NCBI RefSeq assembly: GCF_963666525.1
Contig: NZ_OY762905.1
Coordinates: forward strand, 2,893,501 to 2,957,500
Length of the DNA stretch: 64,000 bases
Direction: 5' to 3'
DNA from: an uncultured Cohaesibacter sp.
GTDB lineage: Bacteria; Pseudomonadota; Alphaproteobacteria; Rhizobiales; Cohaesibacteraceae
The position numbers and the translations under genes were made by a program. This document shows, in pieces, positions 27,385-37,030 of this stretch; position 1 is the stretch's first letter, and the number at the start of each line of letters is the position of its first letter. The notes under the pieces were generated by a model. That model made no database searches. It had not been told where the DNA came from and saw only the letters and a program-made list of their open reading frames with translations.

Positions 27385-28844
27385 GACCGGGTTTCCTTGA
27401 TCGGCTGTACGAGGATCTCTATGCGGCGGTTGTCATCGGCCTCCGGGTTGTCCGGATGCTTCAGAGCCCGATCGGCATAGCCTTCCACTCTCAGCAGGCG
27501 GTGTTCATCAAGCCCCCCGCGGATCAGCATGAAGCGGGCCATGTGGGCACGGGCGGTCGACAGGTTCCAGTTGTCCGACGTCCCGCTGCGGAAGGGTCGG
27601 CCATCGGTGTGGCCGCGAATGATGATGTCACCCCTGATCTGGCCGAGGCTGTGGGCGATGCGCTCCAGCAGTTTGATGGAGCGTGCCGTGGGTTCGGATG
27701 AGCCGATGGCAAACATGCCATAGTCGGCGCTGTCCGAGACATTGATCAAAATGTCGTTGCCGCTGGTCGTGATCGTCAGCTCGTTGCCGATGGTCTGGCG
27801 TGGCGTTTCATTGAGGGCATTGGCAAGAATGGCGCGGAATTCGCCGATCTTGTCGGAAATCTCTGCCGACGATGCCGTTGCTGCCTCTGCCGGGCCATTG
27901 GCGGCGTCCTTGCCAACCGAGCTGTTCCGAGGGGCTTTCATTGCGCTTGCCATGGCCTCGCCCTCAACAAGTTCGGAAGGTTCCTTGTCGGCTTTGTTGT
28001 CCGCTTTCTGGCTCTTCACCGCGTCGTTGCCAGCTTCGCCGAGCATTGGCTTGACGGCCTCGAAGGCTGCCTTGGCAATCTCGATCTTGTCGTTTGACGG
28101 CCCGTTGGCAAGAGATGTCGCATCAGGGCGCTCCTCGCCGGTAATGGAGAACTTGGCGGAGCCTGAATCCTCCGTCAGCTCGATATCGTCAAGGGAGAGC
28201 GGATTGAGTGCCCAGGACAGGGGCGCGAAGGGATCGCGCATGGCCGTGCCGCCCTGGCCCTGGATCTTTTCGGCAAGAGAGGCGGACGCATCGTCCCGTT
28301 CCTCCGGGCCGCTGTCCTTCTCCTCTTTCATGATGATGCGATCGAGCACACCATAGGGATCGGAGAAGATCTCCGCTTCTGTGAAGGTGGGTAGCTGGCG
28401 TGTGGTGGTACCGCTGCGGGCAACTCCACTGCTCCGAACGGAAACAGCCTGCTGGGCCGCCGTCGCGTTTGAAACGCCCGGTGTTGCCTGTCCGCTGCGG
28501 CCTGCTGCCGTGGAGGCTCCGGAGCCGGCGCTCGCCTTGTCCGGTTTGGTGGGGCTTGCCTCCTCGCCAACCGGCTTGGCGTTGGTCTCCGGGTCCTGCA
28601 GGCCCTTGGGGAAGGGAGTCATCGAGGACAGATTGACCGGGTTGAAATAGCGGGCGATGTGCTTCTTGGCCGCTTCATCCGTGCTGGAGATGAGCCACAT
28701 CACCATGAAGAAGGCCATCATGGCAGTCATGAAGTCTGCATGTGCAATCTTCCAGACACCACTGTGAGGTTTCTCGATGGTCATGTCCGGCCGCCGTCGG
28801 ATGATGATCAGTTCCTTTTCGTGTTCATGTTCCAGATCAGTCAT
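27381..28844 (-). CDS. motB: Flagellar stator protein MotB
   Basis: A 487-residue stator protein. The single membrane helix begins KIAHADFMTAMMAFFMVMW, with Asp37 as the proton-binding residue. A long charged periplasmic linker (about 90-350) is typical of rhizobial MotB. The C-terminal OmpA-like domain that anchors to peptidoglycan has IIIRGHTDGRPF, LSTARAHMARFML and the DNRRIEILV ending. Its partner motA is far away at 41381. It overlaps the fliH-like gene by 8 bases and motC by 4. Confidence 0.95.
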   Translation of the reverse strand: MTDLEHEHEKELIIIRRRPDMTIEKPHSGVWKIAHADFMTAMMAFFMVMWLISSTDEAAKKHIARYFNPVNLSSMTPFPKGLQDPETNAKPVGEEASPTKPDKASAGSGASTAAGRSGQATPGVSNATAAQQAVSVRSSGVARSGTTTRQLPTFTEAEIFSDPYGVLDRIIMKEEKDSGPEERDDASASLAEKIQGQGGTAMRDPFAPLSWALNPLSLDDIELTEDSGSAKFSITGEERPDATSLANGPSNDKIEIAKAAFEAVKPMLGEAGNDAVKSQKADNKADKEPSELVEGEAMASAMKAPRNSSVGKDAANGPAEAATASSAEISDKIGEFRAILANALNETPRQTIGNELTITTSGNDILINVSDSADYGMFAIGSSEPTARSIKLLERIAHSLGQIRGDIIIRGHTDGRPFRSGTSDNWNLSTARAHMARFMLIRGGLDEHRLLRVEGYADRALKHPDNPEADDNRRIEILVQPIKETRS

Positions 28845-29670
28845 CTTGCACCGCCTGTTTAAGTTGGGTCAGGTAGTCGGAGAGACGTGTCTCGAAGACA
28901 CTGCTGTCCACCTTGAGGGAAAGCTCCGTTTCCTCGGTCTGCTGGCGGGTCGCTTCGACAGAGCCAACCAGTTCCGTGAGCTTCTCGCAGTCGACAACAT
29001 TGCCCAACTGCCGGATAAGATGGTCCGGCCCGCTCAGGAGCGGACTGTCGGCAATGGAGTCCTGCAGGGCCTGCTCAGCGACATCGGCGAACATCTTGAC
29101 GATGCGCACATGCACATGATCGGCCATGAAAGGTTCCAGCGTCTCGGCGACCTGATCGGCCAGATCGTTGCGGATCTTTTCAAGCTGTCCGGCGATCTGC
29201 CCCTTGAGCTGCCGCTGTAGCTCGGCCGCCAGCAACTGCTTCATGCTCTCGAATTCCTCATGCAGCTTCCTTCGCTGTTGCGACAGCTGTTCCTGCCAGA
29301 GGATTTCGGCATCCCGCAATCCCCGCGACCAGGCTTCGGTGCGCACGATCTGGGTATCTTCCGACACGATGGTCACGGTCTTCTGGGGCTTGACCGGCAT
29401 CAGCTTGTCAAGCCCGCCAAAGACAATGGGCTGCGGGTTGGCCGATTCTGCCAGCGGCATCCTCACCGGAGCCGGTGTCGGGCCTGCTGGCATGGTGGGC
29501 CTGCACGCGACATCGGCGGACCGGGGCAGGGGCCTGTCTGCCTCCGAACCAACGTCATGGCCATTCTGTCCGATCGGTCCAAGCGACCGGAATTCCGGCT
29601 TGCGCAGACGAGGTGCTTCCGGCTCGCTGGTCTTGACGGAGGGGATCAGATCCTTGAGTGCCAGTGCCAT
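28837..29670 (-). CDS. FliH-like protein of the flagellar export ATPase complex (tentative)
   Basis: A 277-residue cytoplasmic protein between fliF and motB, coupled to both (TAATG with fliF, 8-base overlap with motB). The first ~110 residues are Pro-rich and disordered-looking. From about 120 to 180 there is a Gln/Glu/Lys-rich coiled coil (WQEQLSQQRRKLHEEFES), then a globular end with EKIRNDLADQVAETLEP. That layout, long coiled coil plus compact C-terminal domain next to fliF, is that of FliH, and no other FliH candidate appears among the flagellar genes here. I do not recognise a signature motif, so the call rests on layout and position. Confidence 0.55.
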   Translation of the reverse strand: MALALKDLIPSVKTSEPEAPRLRKPEFRSLGPIGQNGHDVGSEADRPLPRSADVACRPTMPAGPTPAPVRMPLAESANPQPIVFGGLDKLMPVKPQKTVTIVSEDTQIVRTEAWSRGLRDAEILWQEQLSQQRRKLHEEFESMKQLLAAELQRQLKGQIAGQLEKIRNDLADQVAETLEPFMADHVHVRIVKMFADVAEQALQDSIADSPLLSGPDHLIRQLGNVVDCEKLTELVGSVEATRQQTEETELSLKVDSSVFETRLSDYLTQLKQAVQDD

Positions 29671-31310
29671 TACGCAGTCTCCGATTCATAGAACCACTGT
29701 TTGAGGATCGCCGCAGACTGCTCTTCGTTCATCTCGACGACCCGTTCCAGTTTGCGCACTGGTGAGGAATCCAGCTTCTTGGACAATTCCTCGATGAGAC
29801 CGGCGTGGGTGCTCGGATCAGAGAGCGGATAGCCAACGGCTTCATCCGCGTCTGCGTCAAGCTCCAAGCCCTCGGGTGTGTTGTCGTTGGCAACCTGCTT
29901 GGGAACCAGTGCACTGATCGCCGGGCGCAGGCCGAACCAGATCAACAGGGTGGAGACCAGCAGGATGCTGACGGCGTTGACCACATTGCCAGACTGCTGC
30001 AACAGGACCTGCGTGACCGAGAGCGGCGGCAGCGGTTCCAGATCGCCGGTGCCTGCCTGGAAATCGACGACGGCAACCTTGATCTGGTCGCCGCGTGCAG
30101 TGTCAAGCCCCGCAGCGGATGCCGCCAGCTGATTGATTTCCTCGATGTGATGGTTGATGGCGTTGTTGACGGTGGCGTCGTCTGCGTTGTCGCCCAGGGT
30201 TTCCAGAAGGTGGGCCCGATTGACCAGAACGGCAATCGACAGCCGTTCCACGTCGTATCCCTCACGGGTCTGCTCCACCTTCTTGGTCGAAATTTCGTAG
30301 TTGACGGTTTCTTCGCGCCGTTGGTTCTCTTCCACGGACTGTTCGCTGTTGGTGTCCTTGACCTGTTGGTCCGGCAGGTTCTGCTCGACGGTGGTCGGCG
30401 GTTGCGAGCTGGCATTCTGTGCGCTCTCGCTGGAGCGGACGGTCTGAACGGACCGCTCGATACGGCTTTCCGGATCGAAGATCGTCTGGGCGACATGCTC
30501 CTTGTCGGTGTTGAGGGTCGCGGCGACCGAGACCTGGAAGTTGGAAAGGCCGAGGTAGGGGGTGAGGGTCTTCCGGATATTTTCCTGAATGCGGTTGGAA
30601 ACGAGTTCTTCAAGACCTGCCATTTCGCCAGCCGATGTCGCTTCCTTGCCCTGACCGGAGGCGAGCAATGCACCGGAGGAATCCAGCACCGTGACCTCGG
30701 CAGGCTTCATGCCAGGCACGGCGGCGGCAACCAGATAGCGGATGGCCTGTGCGGTCTGGAACTCGCCGGTGCCCGATGCCTTGATGACAACCGAGGCCGA
30801 GGGGCTCTGGTCCTGTTTGCGGAACGAGCCCTTTTCGGACAGCACGATATGCACGCGGGCCGATTGCACGTCCTTCATCGACTGGATCGTGCGGCCCAAT
30901 TCGCCCTCGAGAGCCCGAACGCGGGTCACCTCCTGCATGAAGGACGTGAGGCCAAGCGAGCCAAGATTGTCAAACAGCTCATACCCGGCGCTGTCGCCAC
31001 GTGGCAGCCCCCGCTCGGCCAGCAGCATGCGGGCCTGCGATGCCGATGAGTGGGACACAAGGACCGCCGAGCTTTCCGTGTTGACATCGTAGCGGATGCC
31101 AGAATCCTGAAGGGCGGACCCGATCCGGGTGATGTCCTCGCGGTCAAGACCGGAATAGAGAACGGTCATCTGCGGCTTTGAGAGAAAATAGGCACCGCCC
31201 CCGACCAGCAGAAGGGTGATCAGACCGATAAGACCGAGAGCCAGAAGCCGCCTCGGCCCAAGCTCTTTGAGATTCGCCAATATTTTTTCGGCTTGTTCAC
31301 TGCCTGGCAT
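29670..31310 (-). CDS. fliF: Flagellar MS-ring protein FliF
   Basis: A 546-residue membrane protein. The start MPGSEQAEKILANL at 31310 fits FliF; the longer frame would add 39 residues that overlap the fliC terminator area. Two membrane helices lie near residues 22-45 and 425-445. Periplasmic landmarks are VLYSGLDREDITRIGSAL, VRALEGELGRTIQSM and KGSFRKQDQSPSASVVIK. The C-terminal tail (RKLERVVEMNEEQSAAILKQW) should bind FliG. FliF is the base on which the motor is built. The gene leads the operon to fliK. Confidence 0.96.
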   Translation of the reverse strand: MPGSEQAEKILANLKELGPRRLLALGLIGLITLLLVGGGAYFLSKPQMTVLYSGLDREDITRIGSALQDSGIRYDVNTESSAVLVSHSSASQARMLLAERGLPRGDSAGYELFDNLGSLGLTSFMQEVTRVRALEGELGRTIQSMKDVQSARVHIVLSEKGSFRKQDQSPSASVVIKASGTGEFQTAQAIRYLVAAAVPGMKPAEVTVLDSSGALLASGQGKEATSAGEMAGLEELVSNRIQENIRKTLTPYLGLSNFQVSVAATLNTDKEHVAQTIFDPESRIERSVQTVRSSESAQNASSQPPTTVEQNLPDQQVKDTNSEQSVEENQRREETVNYEISTKKVEQTREGYDVERLSIAVLVNRAHLLETLGDNADDATVNNAINHHIEEINQLAASAAGLDTARGDQIKVAVVDFQAGTGDLEPLPPLSVTQVLLQQSGNVVNAVSILLVSTLLIWFGLRPAISALVPKQVANDNTPEGLELDADADEAVGYPLSDPSTHAGLIEELSKKLDSSPVRKLERVVEMNEEQSAAILKQWFYESETA

Positions 31311-31423
31311 CGAAATTCTAACCTCTATCAGGAGTTTGAAACTGTCTGATGTGACTATGAGCCGACAAGCTTGCGCGAACCCTGCGCATGTTGATCCGGT
31401 CTTGGAATATCGGTCGGGGTGGT

Positions 31424-31462
31424 TCAAAAAATAAAAGGCACATCCGTTGGGATGCGCCTTTT
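31424..31462 (-). terminator. Rho-independent terminator after fliC
   Basis: On the minus strand a 13-bp stem (31450-31462 with 31433-31445, one mismatch in the middle) and a 4-base loop are followed by ATTTTTTG. It lies 40 bases past the flagellin stop. Confidence 0.92.
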
Positions 31463-31501
31463 ACCGCTGTCAAATCATCAAGAGCCCACTTGCTGATCAG
31501 C

Positions 31502-32419
31502 TTACTGGAACAGCGACAGAATGCTCTGAGAGCCGGAGTTGGCAATCGACAGAGCCTGGATACCCAGCTGCTGCTGAACCTGAAGTGCTTTCAGGCGAGT
31601 GGATTCTTCGTTCATGTCTGCATCCACCAGCTGCCCGATACCGCGGTCAATTGCGTCGGTGAGGGCAGAGATGAAGTCGTTCTGCAAATCAATACGGGTC
31701 TTGATGGAACCCAGATTGGTTGCTGCATCGGTGATGCTGCTCAGGGCGGAGTCGACGTCATCGATCAGTGAGTCAAGACCAGACAGGTCATCGTCCGTAA
31801 CGGCGGAAATGTCGAAGTCGGAGACGTTTGCACCGGTCACGTTGGTACCGATCGTGATGTTGCTATCGAGGATACCGGTATTGGCACCAGCGGTGTCGAA
31901 GAGCTGGATACCAGCAAGGTCGACGTCGATGGTTTCAATCTGGACCGAACCAGAGCTGTCACGGCTGAACGAACTGACGATACTTTTGGTTGGTGTGGTG
32001 GCCGGATCACTGCTGAGCCAGTTTTCAGAGTTGAACACAGCTGAATCCGAAATGGACTTCAACTGGTTCTGCAGCTCGGTGATATCCGACTGGATTTTGG
32101 CACGATCAAGGCCTGGTTCCTTGGCGGCAACCAGCTTGTTCTTGATCTCCTTCATCACATCAACGGTCGAGTTCATGGCCGTGTACATGGTGTCAACGGT
32201 AGCAGCACCAAGACCAAGAGCGTCCTGCACAGCAGACAATGCACCATTGTCTGACCGCATGGTCGTAGCGATGGACCAGTAGGCAGCGTTATCTTCTGCA
32301 CCGGAAACACGCAAACCAGTAGAAATGCGTTCCTGAGTAGCGTCCAGGGATTTGTTGGTTGCATTCAGGGTCTGCAAGGCGGTCATTGCAGAGGTATTGG
32401 TAAGAATACTGTTAGACAT
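31502..32419 (-). CDS. fliC: Flagellin
   Basis: A 305-residue flagellin, starting MSNSILTNTSAMTALQTL at 32419 with AAGGGA upstream; a longer frame adds 13 unrelated residues. Both ends are conserved helices (SLDATQERISTGLRVSGAEDN; VQQQLGIQALSIANSGSQSIL), and the variable middle is short. This is the only flagellin in the window, with its own promoter region and terminators on both sides. FlaF and FlbT probably control its mRNA. No filament cap gene fliD or chaperone fliS is seen, as usual for rhizobia. Confidence 0.96.
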   Translation of the reverse strand: MSNSILTNTSAMTALQTLNATNKSLDATQERISTGLRVSGAEDNAAYWSIATTMRSDNGALSAVQDALGLGAATVDTMYTAMNSTVDVMKEIKNKLVAAKEPGLDRAKIQSDITELQNQLKSISDSAVFNSENWLSSDPATTPTKSIVSSFSRDSSGSVQIETIDVDLAGIQLFDTAGANTGILDSNITIGTNVTGANVSDFDISAVTDDDLSGLDSLIDDVDSALSSITDAATNLGSIKTRIDLQNDFISALTDAIDRGIGQLVDADMNEESTRLKALQVQQQLGIQALSIANSGSQSILSLFQ

Positions 32420-32633
32420 GATAGTGTCCCTTTCAAGGATTGAAGTTGTTGGGGACATTCCGGGCTTTTATCCGGGACAACAGGGCGGCTTCATGCCTTT
32501 GAGCATTTGGTTTCCAGTTATGCTCAACCTGTCGTGCTTTCCACCCTAGAGGGTCAACCTTGTCCGGGGCTGACCTGTCGGGTCAGGTTGGATTTTTCTG
32601 CCTGTGCATATCGACAGCGGGCGTGGGAATGGC

Positions 32634-32660
32634 AAATAAAAAAAGCCCCGAAACCGGGGC
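32634..32660 (-). terminator. Rho-independent terminator after fliJ
   Basis: On the minus strand GCCCCG-GTTT-CGGGGC (32660-32645) is followed by TTTTTTTATTT. It separates the fliJ end from the fliC promoter, making fliC a single-gene unit. Confidence 0.9.
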
Positions 32661-32698
32661 CTTTTCCTGCTTTCTTGTTTTCGGGTTTGCCTTGGTTT

Positions 32699-33097
32699 TC
32701 ATAAGCCGTCGCCGGTCTTGTTGGCAACCAGTTCGAGAATATCCAGATTGTCCTGCTTTTCCTGTTCCTTGCGCTCCTTGGCCTCGACCATTGAAAGAAA
32801 CCGCTTGACGGATTCCATGGTCGTGCCGTGCTTGCGCAATTGCTGTTGCAAGGTTTCCAGCGCCTGATCCAGCTCGGCCCGTTCGCGCGCCACCTTCTTG
32901 AGCTGCTTGGCGTGGGAGGCCATCAGGGCGTTGACCAGCACCGGGTCGCCTTCGGCCATCAGTTTGACCAAAGAGGCTTCCCGGGCGCGCAGCTGCTTCT
33001 TTTGCTGAACGGTCTGCTCGACCGCCTGCATGGTGCTTTTGTGGAGCTGTTCCTGGGCGTGCAGAAGTCTGCGAAGTCTTTCGGTTTTTTTTGACAT
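32699..33097 (-). CDS. fliJ: FliJ-like export chaperone (coiled coil)
   Basis: A 132-residue protein that is almost all charged helix: it begins SKKTERLRRLLHAQEQLHKS and continues with heptad-like repeats to about residue 115. This size and two-helix coiled-coil outline match FliJ, the stalk of the export ATPase, and the gene follows flhA-fliR by 13 bases. FliJ is weakly conserved, so the name rests on length, composition and position. Confidence 0.65.
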   Translation of the reverse strand: MSKKTERLRRLLHAQEQLHKSTMQAVEQTVQQKKQLRAREASLVKLMAEGDPVLVNALMASHAKQLKKVARERAELDQALETLQQQLRKHGTTMESVKRFLSMVEAKERKEQEKQDNLDILELVANKTGDGL

Positions 33098-33110
33098 GGT
33101 CTTCTCTGCT

Positions 33111-33863
33111 TCATCGAGTTAGGGCTAACGAGAGGGCATCGATGAAAATGCCCAGCATTTCGCTGACGATGAACATGGTCAGCAACAGTCCCCCCATGAT
33201 CACGAACGGCACGGAGACAAAATACACCGGGATCTGGGGGGTGAACTTGTTCAAAAGGCCGAGCGAGAGGTTGGCAAGGACGGAATAGATGACGAACGGG
33301 CTTGCCACGCGCAGGGCGACAACAAAGGCCTCCGAAAGGGTATCGACGAACTGGATGAGCGACCCCTGCGCATCGAACGTCAGGCCCGGAGGGATAATGC
33401 TGAAGGACGACACCAGCCCGGACAGCATCTGCCAGTGCACCCCGGAGATGAACATCATGACGATGGCCGCCATCATGATCATGTTGACCATCGGTGGCAG
33501 GGGTTCGTCTGCCTCCAGCGGTGCGCCACCCATGGCAGCAAGGCTCATGAAGTTGGCCGCATAGCTGCCGAAGGTTTCAAGCGCGGCCATGAAGATCCGT
33601 CCGATGAAGCCGATCGTGATGCCTGTCAGCACCTCGGTGACGATCATCAACAGGATGCGGTCGAGCCTTGTGTCAGGCAGGCTCGGCAGCACGCTCGCCA
33701 GCAACAGCGGCGAAAGCGCCAGCGAGATGGCGAGCGATACATAAAGCCGGATCCGCATGGGGATGCGGGCACTGCCGAATCCGGGCATCACCATCAGGCA
33801 ACTGCCGATGCGACAATGGATAAGGAAGACGGCAAGCAGTGTTGTCGGTTGCAACCAGGCCAT
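33111..33863 (-). CDS. fliR: Flagellar export gate protein FliR
   Basis: A 250-residue inner-membrane protein with about six helices, the normal size for FliR. Landmarks are the RIGSCLMVMPGFGSARIPMRIRL-type first loop, GFIGRIFMAALETFGSYAA, and GLLNKFTPQIPVYFVSVPF. It starts six bases after flhA ends and is followed by fliJ. With FliP and FliQ it makes the export channel. Confidence 0.96.
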   Translation of the reverse strand: MAWLQPTTLLAVFLIHCRIGSCLMVMPGFGSARIPMRIRLYVSLAISLALSPLLLASVLPSLPDTRLDRILLMIVTEVLTGITIGFIGRIFMAALETFGSYAANFMSLAAMGGAPLEADEPLPPMVNMIMMAAIVMMFISGVHWQMLSGLVSSFSIIPPGLTFDAQGSLIQFVDTLSEAFVVALRVASPFVIYSVLANLSLGLLNKFTPQIPVYFVSVPFVIMGGLLLTMFIVSEMLGIFIDALSLALTR

Positions 33864-33869
33864 GGCGGA

Positions 33870-35963
33870 TCAGGACACGCTGCCGATGGTGATGAGATCG
33901 ACGCCGCGGGTCACTTCCAGATGGGAGAGCACGGGCAGGGTCGGAAACAGCCGCTCAACGATCATGCGCACGTAGCTGCGGGCTTCCGGCGTTGTCAGCA
34001 GGGCATAGCTCTGCTGGTTGGCCGACTGGTCGTGCACCACCTTGGTCAACTGCTGGCCGAACTGCTCGACCAGCTGCGGAGCCAGATCGATCTCGATGAT
34101 GTCGCCCTTGGCGTCGCGCTTGAGAGCTTCGTGGAAGGCCAGATCCCAGCGGTTGCCAAGGCGGATGACGGCGAGCTTGCCGCCCTTGGCCAGATCGCCA
34201 CAAATCTGCTGACCCATCCGGACGCGGACATGTTCCACCACTTCCTCGGACCGGCGCACATGCGGCGCGATTTCCGCGATGGCCTCCAGAATGAGATGCA
34301 GGTTGCGGATTGAAACCCGCTCGGCCAGCAGCAGCTTCAGCACGGCTTGCAGGCCGGAGAAGGATATGTGGGCCGGACAGATGTCATCGATGAGCTTCTT
34401 GTATTCGGGATCGAGGCGGTTGATCAGGTGACGCATGTCCTTGTAGGACAATAGCTGCGGCAGGTTGTTGCGGATCACTTCGCTGAGGTGCGTCAGCACG
34501 ATGGTGGTGCTGTCAACGGAGCTGAGGCCAATGCGATCCACCTCGCTCTGATAGGTGCTTGGCACCCAGATGCCGGGCATGCCGAAGGCGGGCTCGCGGG
34601 TTGGCTCGCCAGGCAGTCCTCCGGTCTTTTCGGGACCTGCCAGCACCAGCAGCTCGCCAACGCGCAGTTCGTGGCTGGCAATGACCGTGCCGTGGATCTT
34701 GATCTGATAGCTCTTGGGAGGCAGCGCCAGACTGTCTGTGAGATGGATGTCGGGTACGACGAAGCCATAGTCCTCGGCAAACTTGCGGCGCATCTTGGCG
34801 ACCCGGTTTGCCAGATCGTCCCGCGAGGTGAGGATCTGCGCGGTCAGCTGCTTGCCGATGCAAAGCTCGATTTCCGGTGTCTTGAGGTTCGGTTTGGCAT
34901 TCAGGCGTTCCTGATCCTCTTTCTTGCGGGCGGCCACCATTGCGGTGCGGGCCTTGTTGGCTTCTTCTTCGGCAAGGCGCTTCGGAATGGAATAGCCGGT
35001 AAAGGCCATGATGCCGGCAAGAATGGCAAACGGCAGTACCGGCAGACCGGGCATGATCGCCAGAATGACCAACAGGCTGGCGGCAACGAACAGGGCGCGG
35101 GGATATTTGCCCAACTGTCCCATGACGGCCTTGTCCGCCGAACCGCGGGTGCCCCCCTTGGAGACCAGAAGACCGGCGGCAAGAGAAACGATCAGCGCCG
35201 GGATCTGGGAAACCAGACCATCGCCCACCGACAGCTTGGTGAAGACGTCGGAGGCTTCGCCGAGGGTCATGCCGTGGCGGGTTGCACCAATGACGATGCC
35301 ACCGAAGATGTTGACTGCGGTGATGATGAGACCGGCGATCGCATCGCCACGGACGAACTTCGAGGCACCGTCCATGGCGCCGAAGAAGGAGCTTTCCTCT
35401 TCCAGCTCGGAGCGGCGGGCCTGTGCGGCCTTGTCGTCGATCAGGCCGGCATTGAGGTCGGCGTCGATGGCCATCTGCTTGCCGGGAATGGCATCAAGGG
35501 TGAAGCGGGCGCCCACCTCGGCGATACGGGTGGCGCCCTTGGTGATCACCAGGAAATTGACGATGACGAGGATCGTGAAAACGATGAGACCGATCACGAA
35601 GTCGCCGCTCATGACGAACTGGGAAAAGCCGTTGATGATGTTGCCCGCCGCATCAAGCCCCTTGTGACCCTGCGACAGGATCATGCGCGTTGTCGCAATA
35701 TTGAGCGACAGGCGCAGCATGGTGGCGATCAGCAGGATCGTCGGGAAGGAGGAAAATTCCAGTGGCTTCTGGATCCACAGGGCAACCATCAGGATCAGGA
35801 TCGACAGGGCGATCGACAGGGACAGCCCCACATCGATGAGAAAGGGCGGGATGGGCAGGAAGAGAATCGTCAGGATGATGACGATACCGAACGCAAAGCC
35901 GACGTCTCTGCCTTTTTTCTCCGGGTTCAACCCGACTGCTGCGACGACCTGGGTGTCTGACAT
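33870..35963 (-). CDS. flhA: Flagellar export gate protein FlhA
   Basis: A 697-residue protein, the usual length. The N-terminal half has eight membrane helices with the FHIPEP-family stretch around [18 protein letters not shown]; the C-terminal half is the cytoplasmic export-substrate ring ([17 protein letters not shown]). FlhA is the proton-driven part of the flagellar type III export machine. It follows an unknown gene after 136 bp and runs into fliR with a 6-base gap. Confidence 0.97.
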   Translation of the reverse strand: MSDTQVVAAVGLNPEKKGRDVGFAFGIVIILTILFLPIPPFLIDVGLSLSIALSILILMVALWIQKPLEFSSFPTILLIATMLRLSLNIATTRMILSQGHKGLDAAGNIINGFSQFVMSGDFVIGLIVFTILVIVNFLVITKGATRIAEVGARFTLDAIPGKQMAIDADLNAGLIDDKAAQARRSELEEESSFFGAMDGASKFVRGDAIAGLIITAVNIFGGIVIGATRHGMTLGEASDVFTKLSVGDGLVSQIPALIVSLAAGLLVSKGGTRGSADKAVMGQLGKYPRALFVAASLLVILAIMPGLPVLPFAILAGIMAFTGYSIPKRLAEEEANKARTAMVAARKKEDQERLNAKPNLKTPEIELCIGKQLTAQILTSRDDLANRVAKMRRKFAEDYGFVVPDIHLTDSLALPPKSYQIKIHGTVIASHELRVGELLVLAGPEKTGGLPGEPTREPAFGMPGIWVPSTYQSEVDRIGLSSVDSTTIVLTHLSEVIRNNLPQLLSYKDMRHLINRLDPEYKKLIDDICPAHISFSGLQAVLKLLLAERVSIRNLHLILEAIAEIAPHVRRSEEVVEHVRVRMGQQICGDLAKGGKLAVIRLGNRWDLAFHEALKRDAKGDIIEIDLAPQLVEQFGQQLTKVVHDQSANQQSYALLTTPEARSYVRMIVERLFPTLPVLSHLEVTRGVDLITIGSVS

Positions 35964-36099
35964 GTCGCTCTCCGTGGTTCGTTATGTGCCTTCACAAAAT
36001 GCCAAGGCAAGCTTGCGCCGGGCTTGTTGTGAAAATGGGAAAGGAGCAATGGGGGAGAGCTCCTTTCCAGATCAGGTGGCTGCCGTCGTGACCGGTCGG

Positions 36100-36555
36100 T
36101 CAGATCTTGTTGATGGCGGATTCGGGGAAGAAGCTGAATTCCTCGACCAGGATGTCATGGACCAGTTGCGCCTGCATGCGCGCGTTGACATTGTCCTTGA
36201 TCAGGGTGGTCAGGGCGTCGATGTCATAATGCTTGAGGTCTTCGAAATCGATCGTTCTGTCCGTGAAGATGGCGCGGAAGGCTTCATCCACAATGAAGGG
36301 GTTGGGCGGAATGGCCAGTTCCTTCAGGGTGGTGGAATCGATCGTGTAGACAAACTGCGCCACCACATAGCCACGCACCTTGCCATCCGTGATCATCGGC
36401 ACGCTGATGGCGCGGGTCTTCTCGAAGTCCATCCCTTCCTGCATCGGTGAGGAGGACAGTTCGGTAAAGCTCTTGTTGTTCATCCAGTGACCGGACAGGT
36501 AGGCCGACAGGGTCGAGACGGCACCGATCCACAGAGCGAGCAGGGCGTAGCGCAT
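36100..36555 (-). CDS. Unknown single-span flagellar-operon protein, FliL-like outline
   Basis: A 151-residue protein with one N-terminal helix (MRYALLALWIGAVSTLSAYL) and a soluble, probably periplasmic domain. That domain has ISVPMITDGKVRGYVVAQFVYTI-like beta strands and a C-terminal helix with LTTLIKDNVNARMQAQLVHD. The order (helix, strands, long helix before a short C-terminal tail) resembles FliL, but I find no sequence signature. It lies between the flgN-like gene (7-bp gap) and flhA in a flagellar operon, so a motor or basal-body role is likely. Confidence 0.6.
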   Translation of the reverse strand: MRYALLALWIGAVSTLSAYLSGHWMNNKSFTELSSSPMQEGMDFEKTRAISVPMITDGKVRGYVVAQFVYTIDSTTLKELAIPPNPFIVDEAFRAIFTDRTIDFEDLKHYDIDALTTLIKDNVNARMQAQLVHDILVEEFSFFPESAINKI

Positions 36556-36561
36556 GGCGGA

Positions 36562-37014
36562 TCATCTTTCCCGCATCTGGGCGGCGTAGGTGCCATCGGA
36601 CTCGGCGGCCAACATGGCCTTGGACAACAGCTCGGTGATTTCGCGCACCGCATCGAGATGGCGGCCGAGGATTTCCTTGTTCTCTGCCAGCAGGCGTTTC
36701 AGAACGGTCAGCTCGTTGGTCACCGAAGAGGACAGGGTCTTGATATCGACCGTATCGGTCAACCGGCTCAAATCGAGCAACACGCGGGATTTCTCGTCGC
36801 TGTAGGAGCGCAGGTTGACGTGGCGTTCCTCGCGCAGGGCCCGGGTTTCCTTTGCCACCACACGAATGGCGCGTTGCACGGTTTCCAGAATGGTGTCCTC
36901 GATGGGGGTCAACCGACTGGTCCGTCCCTTGTCGCCTCCCGGCACCAGTGAAAGATCAACCGTTTGTTCGTCGCGCTTTTGAAGAGATGTTTGCATGTCA
37001 GTCTCTGTTTTCAT
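36562..37014 (-). CDS. FlgN-like export chaperone (tentative)
   Basis: A 150-residue cytoplasmic protein that is mostly helical after residue 40. The run LRSYSDEKSRVLLDLSRL, then LLAENKEILGRHLDAVREIT, has the pattern of FlgN: a helix with the K-S-x-x-L-L-L motif and a later helix with N/H-x-x-x-L spacing. FlgN is the chaperone for FlgK and FlgL. It is encoded between cheL/flgJ and an unknown gene, with 7-17 bp gaps. The family is weakly conserved and the call is by layout. Confidence 0.6.
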   Translation of the reverse strand: MKTETDMQTSLQKRDEQTVDLSLVPGGDKGRTSRLTPIEDTILETVQRAIRVVAKETRALREERHVNLRSYSDEKSRVLLDLSRLTDTVDIKTLSSSVTNELTVLKRLLAENKEILGRHLDAVREITELLSKAMLAAESDGTYAAQMRER

Positions 37015-37030
37015 TCAGTTGCAGGAAAGC

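Noticed and set aside
25945..27480. 511-codon plus-strand open frame opposite motC
   Set aside because: Antisense shadow; motC has a signal peptide, coupling to motB and the right length.
34488..35960. 490-codon plus-strand open frame opposite flhA
   Set aside because: Antisense shadow of flhA, rich in His/Gly/Asp/Gln as expected for such shadows.
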